Positions 56,437-64,000 of a stretch of 64,000 bases of DNA are shown here, one piece after another. Position 1 is the stretch's first letter. Every line of letters begins with the position of its first letter. Source of the DNA: Symsagittifera roscoffensis (Eukaryota > Xenacoelomorpha > Acoela > Convolutidae); assembly GCF_963678635.1 (NCBI RefSeq), contig NC_087063.1, positions 9,830,386-9,894,385 of the forward strand, read 5' to 3'. Below the pieces are notes generated by a model. It ran no database searches, was not told where the DNA came from, and was given only the letters and a program-made list of their open reading frames with translations. Position numbers and translations under genes: made by a program.

Positions 56437-59400
56437 CTAACACTTCTGCTCTTCCACCCTCTGTTTACAACAAGGTAGAGGATCTACATTAGATTCTCTG
56501 TTTCTGCAGAAGCTATTGTGAAGGCACAACGTCACGCTTCTCTCCAAATCTTCCTTCAACATCTCTTCTTTCTCCATTCCATCACGTTCACTTGTCCTGG
56601 AAATTATCTTCACAGCGGTGGTCACTGCATTCCGATGAGTCACGAAAGCTCGCTTGAAAGCTCCTGCCCCAATGTCCAGCTGATACACACTGTACACTCT
56701 GCCGTGCTTTGACATATGCTTCATGGCATACTGATACAACCTGCAGTCATGTTGGCTCTAAACCATGGCATCAGTCGTCTCCTTGCCCATATCTTCTTTA
56801 CTTCCATCGGAACGTTCAGAATCTTAAACGTTGTCTCAAAAAGATCTAAATCTTTTAGACAATCCAATTTCTGCAATTGTTCCCGTGTTGGTGCCTCCTG
56901 TCTACTGCTCTCCCTCACATGAGCTTTCAGCCATCGTATCGCCATCATAACTCCCACTATCACTACTGCTATGGGCCGTGATGAGTCTGGTAAACCCATG
57001 CAGAGCAGCTCTCCAGAGTCCCAGATCAACACCAGATTACTACGCCCGGGATACCACCATGTTTGCAGCACGCAATGGCAGGGAAACTCATCATGCGTTA
57101 ACATGATGCTCCTCCAGTTACGTTTTCTCGAAGCTTCCAGTAGTGGTTCCACTTCCATTATCACTCGGTGGATTTCATCATTCTCATCTACTGTTTTGTA
57201 ATCCGTAACGGTTGATCCTCTCTGTTTTTGTCTTTCAAAATCGCTTGAAGTATCCCATGAACTTCTTTCCCAGTATCGATTCCAACTCCTCCTTAGTTCT
57301 CTCTAGAACTGCTGAGAACATCTTGCACAATAACTCATAAGATCTTTCTGACATTCTCGCTAATCTCACACACTTTGGCACTGAGAAGGCTTGATCAACG
57401 ATCGTTCTCGTACTTTTTACATCCATAGCTACGAAATGCACTGGGTATATGCTCTTGCACATTGGAGCTAATGTCGATCCCACCAAATATCGCGCTCCCG
57501 ATGGTCTGCGATATGTTTCACTGTGCCTGATGTTCATTTCCGCCTCGATCGCTTCCCTCCATTTTCCTATGTGCTTTTGCTCAGTTTGCAAAACTCCCGG
57601 GAACACTTCTACACTGATGGCCGTGACCATCTCACGTTTCTGTTCTAGATTCAATAGTGACTCTAATGAACCAAATATACTGTAGAATCCTAGTGCAGTC
57701 ACTAGATTCACCTCGGTTCCTCCATGGCAATCTGCGATCAATTCCGTTTCCGTCTTCGCTTTCACCACAATGTTCCCCAACAATATTGTCAACTGTTTGT
57801 GTTGTTTCTCCAGGGTTTTCACGCAATCTAGACTTCCACAAACGTGACCTTCCAGTCCACATACTTCTGCCAGACAGCTACCAAGTTTAACCCCGTCTTC
57901 CGTTTCCCAGCCAGGCAACTTCACTTTGCTTTCCCTGTTGCTCTTAGAGACTGTTGTCATCACATTGTATATGATATTAAGATCACGCAGGTTACAGTCC
58001 GCATTTAGTTCCCTCTGTACATCTTGCGTTGCAAGTAGCATCGAATCAGCGTTGGGACTAAGACACCACGATGGTCTCATCAGTTCCCACACTACCATCA
58101 AGCTCGTTCTTAGTAATTCACCTGAGAATCCCAATCCAAATTCCACTCGTTTGTCGGATTCTGGCACGGAAGGTGCAGCTACCTTTTCTTCTAGCACTAG
58201 TCCCAATTTGGTCTGCGGGTTAGCAGCGCTCCTAATCGTTGCAATTCTCGACGTCCAGAACCTCAGCAACACCGCTTGTTCGTAATCAAAGAAGCAATCG
58301 CTTATGTCTTCACTGCGAAACGGGTTGTACGCCATCCCTATGACTCCGGACACGTAACCGTATGACTTCTTTCTGATTTGTCCACAGTATTCATTGGATT
58401 TCGGCAGTGCTCCCATGGATTCCTTAGTGAGCCTCAATTCTTTGTTCGAGAATCTCCTGATTTCGTCTATTTTCCTCATGGGTTCTAGCTCCTCAGGTTT
58501 TTTCATGTTCACCCTCATCGGCTTCTTCTGATTCATATCCAGCAGTGCTAGCAAGAGTAAGGCTTTCGCTCGTTCATCACCCTTTTTCAGCATCTTGACA
58601 CAGGTATTTGATGCTGGCACTGAAATTTGCTCTATCATGAATCGGATGCAACAGAGAGCGTCCCTCCGCTTCGCGCACGCTACTGCCGTTCCCTCCTGGA
58701 TTATCAGATCCCTCATACTCGTCATCAAGAAGACCTTTCTTCTTTCGATCTCTTCCTTTCTTCTGAATCATATTCCTCGCGATTCAGTACTATCATGCAC
58801 CAGGCGAACCTCAGCTGTAATTCAGTCCTCACGTAGGGCACTGCTATCAGAGCGTGTATCCTTGGTCTAGTCCTCATCTCTTCCTCAAAGTAACGTAACA
58901 CTGTAGCTTACCATGGAAGGCTCACCAACTGCTCGATCGTTTCCGCCTGCATCTCAGACGACGCTAGAATCCCGTATGCTTTCTGCTTAAGGGAGGTGCT
59001 TTGCATCATTGTCTCCAGATAACCTTCCATGGCACTGTTGTCTTCCAGAGCCATTAAGTGTCCTCTGGCCGAGTTTCTGTACTCCAACATCTCCATGTAC
59101 CCACCGGCGGGTTCATCTATTGATACAGTCTCCGACAGTGTCTGTCGGTTATATTCCACTGGGACCAGTTGTCTTACGACACTTCCCTTTCCGTGGTTCA
59201 TGGGAGACGGTTTAAAGTCTTTCATGGTACTTTCTCCACATTGGCTGAGTATCTCCATTTCTAACGTCTTCATCCCTGCCATGAGAATGGGCGGCACCAT
59301 TGCTACATTCGTCAACATTCTGTCTGTGCCAGGCAATCGATCGTCACCTTGTCCCAAATCCATGACTTCTCCGACTCGTTTCCTTTTCGCTGAGTTGACA

Positions 59401-60110
59401 GCTTTTATCGATATCTCCGAATCCACCTTCGTCTTTCCCGCTCTCCTCGGTATCATTTTGCTGCCTAGTTTCATCTTCATCTCATTGATCTTATCAATCA
59501 CCAATTTCGATCGCATCGTATTTTTCCTAGTTCTCGACAGATACACAACTTCTCCTTTATCCTCTTGCGGTGACATCTTTATAGGAGAGTTTGCTTCACT
59601 TTCGTCAGTGGCTGAGTCGATCAACAACTCACTCAATCTCCCTTCACATTCGTCGAGTTTGTCATGGACTTCCCGCATCAGTGGTCGGTTGAGACCTATT
59701 TTCAAAATGGATTGGGTTCCGTAGCTCTGAACCACTGTCCAGACTTCCTCCATGAAGGCTACTCTGTCCAATCTGCATCCCGTCCTATTCTCATGGTCTT
59801 GGTGATGTACCTCCCACTCTTCAGGTAATGTTCCCAAGAAGGGTACTCTGGCAGCGCTTTCTATCCTCCTTCTCCTTGGTGATTCCATGAGGAATCTTTG
59901 TTCATTGTCAATAGAATTGCCCGGAGAGCTGCTCTCCGGCAAATTCCGCTTCATTCCCGCAAAATCTGACGGAGGATCCAGTGTCGAAGTATCTTCGTTT
60001 GCTGGTTCAGTCGTTTCCAACGCATCTGCGTTGTTTTCAAAGTCACTGAATAAATTGAAATCCAGGCTGGATATTCCTCCTGTCTTGCATAGGCTCTTCC
60101 GATCTAAGGC
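56437..60110 (-). pseudogene. Unknown ~1,200-residue protein, minus-strand copy, broken
   Basis: One long reading runs from about 60110 down to 56437. It is broken by an in-frame TAA at 58908-58910 and by frame changes near 58731, 57237 and 56725. The ORF pieces are 370, 497, 147 and 100 residues. It is colinear with 50506-53699 but clearly diverged, so the two are separate members of one family, not a recent inverted duplication. Its N-terminal ~250 residues (an acidic/Ser-rich leader, RSPRRRRIESAAR-like basic patch, TRPLMREVH region) have only weak counterparts in the plus copy, while SAKRKRVGEVMDL aligns with the basic motif there. CGLEGHVCGSLDC and PCHCVLQTWWYP are kept. The C terminus VEEQKC is intact. 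No known family is recognised. Confidence 0.55.
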
Positions 60111-60235
60111 TGGGAAATCTATTTTTTTTGAGAAAATTGAGAAAAATTATCAAAAACGTTCAGATAATCAAAAATTTGACTAATGAGAATCATAACTTTT
60201 TGTGTACAAAAACTTAGACGTAGTCGCTTAGGATT

Positions 60236-60523
60236 TGTAACATTCGCCCGGAAGTACATATCGACGGAAAATAAAGTTAAGCTATAAAACGACTGGCCAG
60301 CGTCCAAACAAAGCTCTAAATGCTTTTCACCGTCTCTACCAAAGCCAGTTCTTTTGGTGGTCTTTCTAACATCGGATCGACAAAAACGTTACTGCTCTCG
60401 GCTTCGGTCAAAACACTCAAATTATTTTAATTATATGCGAGAATAGTGAGCTCATGGCTGGTTCTCAGTATCCCCAGACCAAATTCGACATGGCATTTTT
60501 GTCCATTCTGGTCGAATGTCACA
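60236..60523 (+). mobile_element. Internally deleted 288-bp copy of the 42116-type element
   Basis: The left ~245 bp (TGTAACATTCGCCCGGAAG, TTTTCACCGTCTCTACCA, AATAGTGAGCTCATGGCTGG, CTCAGTATCCCCAGACC) is followed at once by the right end GTCCATTCTGGTCGAATGTC ACA. About 630 bp of the middle is absent. It is flanked by ATT on both sides, a 3-bp duplication as at the 42116 copy. Confidence 0.85.
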
Positions 60524-60671
60524 ATTGGGAGATTTCTAAATCCATTTTTTCATGGAAACCAAAATTTCAGCCTAACTGTGGTGATAAACTTATTCAACAG
60601 TTTCAGAAGACTATGTCGAGTTCGAGGGGCCGCCGTGGTGGCTCCACTTACTCCAGTACCAACGGAGATGA

Positions 60672-61007
60672 CTGCGCAAGTGTACAGAAAAATCAAATGA
60701 CCAATCTGGAAAGTGGATCAAGTGCGAAAACTGTGCTTGCTGGCTTCATGCTTCTTGCTCAACCATTCCTGATAACGTATTTGACATTATCTCTCCCATT
60801 GACTACTTATTCTATCTATGCGCGAAGTATATCGAACCTGCACGATCAAAAGTTTCATATTTCACCGATTTAGAAAGTTTGAAGGCTGTACTTAGACAAT
60901 GTGTGAAAGAAACCATTAAAACCAGTATAGATGTACCTGTTACTCAACCATCTAGTGAAGCAGCTGACATTTGCCCTCAGAATGAAAATCGTTCATTGGA
61001 CCACTAG
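60672..61007 (+). pseudogene. PHD-like zinc finger at the LINE 5' end
   Basis: The frame from 60672 to TAG 61005-61007 carries LRKCTE, then KWIKCENCACWLHASC and, about 25 residues on, LCAKY. The C-x(n)-C-x2-C...W-x-H-x2-C layout is that of a PHD finger missing its first Cys pair, which lies across a frame break near 60671. PHD fingers are known in ORF1 or N-terminal parts of several animal LINE clades. Confidence 0.6.
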
Positions 61008-61493
61008 AGAACAACTAAAGAAATACGAATAAGTGAAATCAACGAAAGCAACTCGGCTAACTCTGCTACCCGAATTGAATATGACTTGTCTGAAGTCAAA
61101 AAATTGATGAATACTTGGGAGAACCAACAGACCAAATAGACAACATCAGTCGTCTCGGAAAAAAAAGCTACAAACACGCGACCAACAACAGTTCTTGTAC
61201 GATTTTCTATAACATTTGGGCTGTCCGCAAGGCCTGTCCGCAGCTACGAAATAGCATATGGACGGTCCGCAAGGTCTTGGCCAAAGCTCCAAAGCTCAAA
61301 GACTAAACACCATGCCATTCTTTATCTCGAATTCCCTATCATCAACTGAACAAGCAACTGAAAACAAAAATTTGATCAAGAGGCGAGATTTGATACCGCT
61401 GGTAGCTAATAGAAAAGACTTGTTAACCAAGAACGGCACAAGCTGATCAAAATTGATCATGAAGTACTTTTATTGTGACTAAATCATTTTAGA

Positions 61494-62195
61494 ATGGTCT
61501 CTGTTAATGCACAAAGTATGATCACCCTTACTCGAATACTGAATGTTCTTGACTATGTCTCTCTGACTACTCCTGATTTAATATGTGTTACTGAAACTTG
61601 GCTAGAGGAGACGGTTGAAGATTCTACTTTATTCTCAGGTGGCTCTTTTGTGGTGATCTGTCGGCCAGACTTCTACCAGGGTCAACATGGGGGCCAACTT
61701 ATTGTTACCAGTTATACCTTGTTTAAAGTAGCTACTTTTACTGATGTCACGATTTTGGACTTTGATTTCGCTACGGGGTGTCTTGTCCATCTTGATTCTT
61801 TCATTCTTTTTGTGGTGTTGATTTAATTTTTTCCAATTGGTAGTCGGTATCGACCTCACATAGAGCTTCTAGTTAATTGTGTCCAGATGTATCTATCACT
61901 TCTAAAAATTTTTATTGAAAGTCACAGCACCATGGAAAATTACGATTTTTGTATTACTGGTGACTTCAGTATTCCGCATGTAAACTGGATTTCCAGAGTC
62001 TCTCCGAATGCAGATGAAACCAGTCTCCTGTCAATGACAACTGAGAATTTTTTATTTCACTTTGTGAGTTCCTCTACACAAAAACACGATAATAAGTTCG
62101 ATTTATGCTTTGTCACCAACGACTACTTTTACAGCGTTGAATTGACTACACGGTCCTACTTTCTGACCATTTCCAGTACATATTACACTCGATAA
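61494..62195 (+). pseudogene. LINE AP-endonuclease domain with an in-frame stop
   Basis: One frame with a single TAA at 61824-61826. Motifs in order: VNAQSM near the N terminus, DLICVTETWL (catalytic Glu), GGQLIV, SRYRPH, DFCITGDFSIPHVNW (GDFN-P-W motif with Ser for Asn), and NKFDLCFVTND (the DLV/DH-type region). The final catalytic SDH is not clear. The enzyme would nick target DNA for target-primed reverse transcription. Confidence 0.85.
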
Positions 62196-62669
62196 CCCAA
62201 TGGTCTAGAATAATGATGGTCATATGGCAAAAACAAAATTTCTATAGCGAACATTCCATTATTCTACTTTTCATTACCTTCGATACAGCAATTGTCCGCA
62301 CTGGCCCATACATCAGATGCATTGTACTTCTCTGATTACTGTTATGCGGGTGTGAGTATGGCCATTACTTCTATGTCGACAAGAAAACGTCTAAAAAGAT
62401 CTTTTTATCCGTTTTACTACTCATCACATACAATACATTGTCTTAAAAAATTAAATCCCCCAAGCGGCGAGCAAATTCGGATTCCAATTCAACCTTTTAT
62501 ACAAGCAATTTACACAAGCAAGCTGACGCTCAAAAGTCAATTGAGCTAGCCAAATTACTATCTACATTCAGAACAAAATTTTCGACAACTACTGAGGCGT
62601 TAAAGCTCCTGAAATATATAAGCGGCTCCAAACATTTTCCGTCCATATTATCATGAAGTGCTAAAACGG

Positions 62670-64000
62670 CTAATTCTGATGCACCGAAAGCTGAACTATT
62701 CAACCATTACTTTTGCTCTATTTACCAGCAAAAAGAACGTTTCGACTACCCTTTTTGTGTTCAAGAACCAGATATTGTCCTTGTAGACGGGAGCTTTTCT
62801 GTTGAGGACGTCGAATTAGCTCAATCACAGGTACCAGATACCAGTTCACAAACTTCTGATGATATTCCAGCAAAGCTCTTCACTGTGGCCTTTCGTTTAC
62901 TTGCTTCTTTTGCGAATGGCCTAAACTATGGCAATTTCCTTTGGTCTCTCCTATTCAGAAGTCAGAATCTGTTAGCTCAGTTGTTAATTATAGACCTGTC
63001 AGTATATTATCACGTTTATGATTGATTCTGGAGATTAATCTGTTTAACCACATTTATTTCAAAATCAGACACAAGCTTGTAGACTGTCAACACGTTTTTC
63101 GCCGCAGAAAGTCTACGATTACCCTGTTACTTGCATTCTGTGACCAGCTTTAAGGTGTAAAAGACAGAAATCAGGACGCTGCATGTGTACTTTGATTTTT
63201 CATAGTAATCGATATTTCCTTAAAAAAAGTTACCTGCAATCAATTTTTGCCCATTTTTCATCAAATTACTTACATCTTACTTAGATGATACAGCCCAGTA
63301 ATTCAAAAATCAATGATAAATTCTCAAGTATCATGTTAGTCACCAGCGGCGTACCACAGGGCAGTATTCTGGGACCTTTATTGTTAGCCATTTATATAAA
63401 CGATGTTACTCATGATATAGTTTTGAGTGATTACTTTTTGTTTGCAGACGATAGTAAATTTTTGTGTACCTCATTGCGACTGAATTGCCACCTTCAAGCT
63501 GATGTAACTATTTTCAAAAGTTGGGCAGGTCAAAACCTCATGAATTTCAACACCGCAAAACGTCAGGTGATAAGGTTTTCTAGCAATCCAACATCGCCAT
63601 TTTACCTAACACTGAATTCTGAACCTATCACAGAAACAGATTATATAAGATATTTGGGCGTGTTCATAGGAAAATCCTTAAACTCCAACTTACATGTTGA
63701 TAACAATATTAAGAAAGCGTAGAGGGCATTCTTCATGATCGAGCGGAGCATTCCATTCCATGTCCTGTTTTTACAAAGTTAGGTCTTTATCAAGCCTGCG
63801 TGCTGTCCGTTATCACATACGCGTCACAAGTGTGGCCTTCGGATAAAAAATACATCAGAAGAACCGGGCAACTCCAGAAAAAGGCGCTAAAATGGATCAT
63901 CGATAGGCATGGCACAACATACCAAGAAAACCTTGTAAAACTGCGTCTTATTCCATTTGTTTATCTCTTCCTTTATTGTGATTTATGTTTTCTCAACAGG
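62670..64000 (+). pseudogene. LINE reverse transcriptase, degraded, partial at window end
   Basis: The linker AELFNHYFCSIY near 62690 is followed, through frame changes, by VVNYRPVSILSRL near 62970 (RT motif before the fingers) and by CQHVFRRRKSTITLLLAF. The 63285-63722 ORF contains SGVPQGSILGPLL, YINDV and the catalytic FADDSKF, then LMNFNTAKRQVIRFS and IRYLGVFI. After a stop, LYQACVLSVITYASQVWPSD, the usual thumb/C-terminal LINE signature, continues beyond the window. Confidence 0.9.

Larger units (their letters stand above)
60527..64000 (+). mobile_element. Degraded non-LTR retrotransposon (LINE), 3' end beyond the window
   Basis: Colinear remains of a jockey/CR1-superclade LINE: a PHD-like zinc finger, an apurinic-type endonuclease and a reverse transcriptase with a C-terminal region that runs off the window. 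Stops and frame changes interrupt all three, so it is inactive. ORF 60454-60873 overlaps the start in a different frame and is a shadow of the zinc-finger reading for most of its length. Confidence 0.88.

Noticed and set aside
59029-59724. 231-residue plus-strand ORF
   Set aside because: Antisense to the minus-strand pseudogene whose reading has a homolog at 50506-53699.

Overview
The window is animal nuclear DNA: about one-third G+C over most of its length, with spliced genes (GT-AG introns), abundant repeats and retroelement remains. There are no bacterial features. The confident host genes are an extracellular alpha-carbonic anhydrase, the centriolar protein LRRCC1 and the ciliary transition-zone protein TMEM231, so the source is a ciliated metazoan. 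LRRCC1 and TMEM231 are uninterrupted, lie on the same strand about 250 bp apart, and each has a 3' splice acceptor only 5-8 nt before its ATG. This looks like a spliced-leader operon, as in appendicularian tunicates and several other invertebrates. The species cannot be fixed from the sequence.

Layout. 0.6-6.2 kb: a decayed plus-strand retroelement or virus-derived segment that includes an envelope-glycoprotein-like remnant. 6.2-14 kb: AT-rich DNA with foldback elements (two small families of two copies each), microsatellites and clusters of short palindromes. 14.5-21.2 kb: the carbonic anhydrase gene, with a perfect hAT-type MITE in intron 1; the ancestral exon that carries the third zinc ligand is not visible. 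22.7-32.1 kb: about 5.9 tandem copies of a ~1.6 kb unit that itself contains ~165-bp subrepeats. 32-36 kb: dispersed repeat pairs and no gene. 36.3-40.3 kb (minus): the LRRCC1 / TMEM231 pair. 40.8-43.1 kb: an exact 508-bp tandem duplication, plus a diverged copy split by a 919-bp element that begins TG, ends CA and has inverted termini.

43.6-53.7 kb (plus) and 60.1-56.4 kb (minus) hold two diverged, broken copies of an unfamiliar, relatively GC-rich coding family. The plus copy reads, in order: an acidic ORF, a degenerate macro (ADP-ribose) domain, a coiled coil with an SGNH-hydrolase-like domain, a second SGNH-like domain, a long unknown protein of more than 620 residues, and a ~1,100-residue unknown protein. 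The minus copy contains only the last part. I recognise no reverse transcriptase, integrase, transposase or polymerase in either copy. This is the best candidate in the window for an undescribed mobile or endogenized element. The window ends inside a degraded non-LTR retrotransposon (60.5-64 kb, plus) with a PHD-like zinc finger, an AP-like endonuclease and a reverse transcriptase. All homology calls are from reading the sequence; no search was run.
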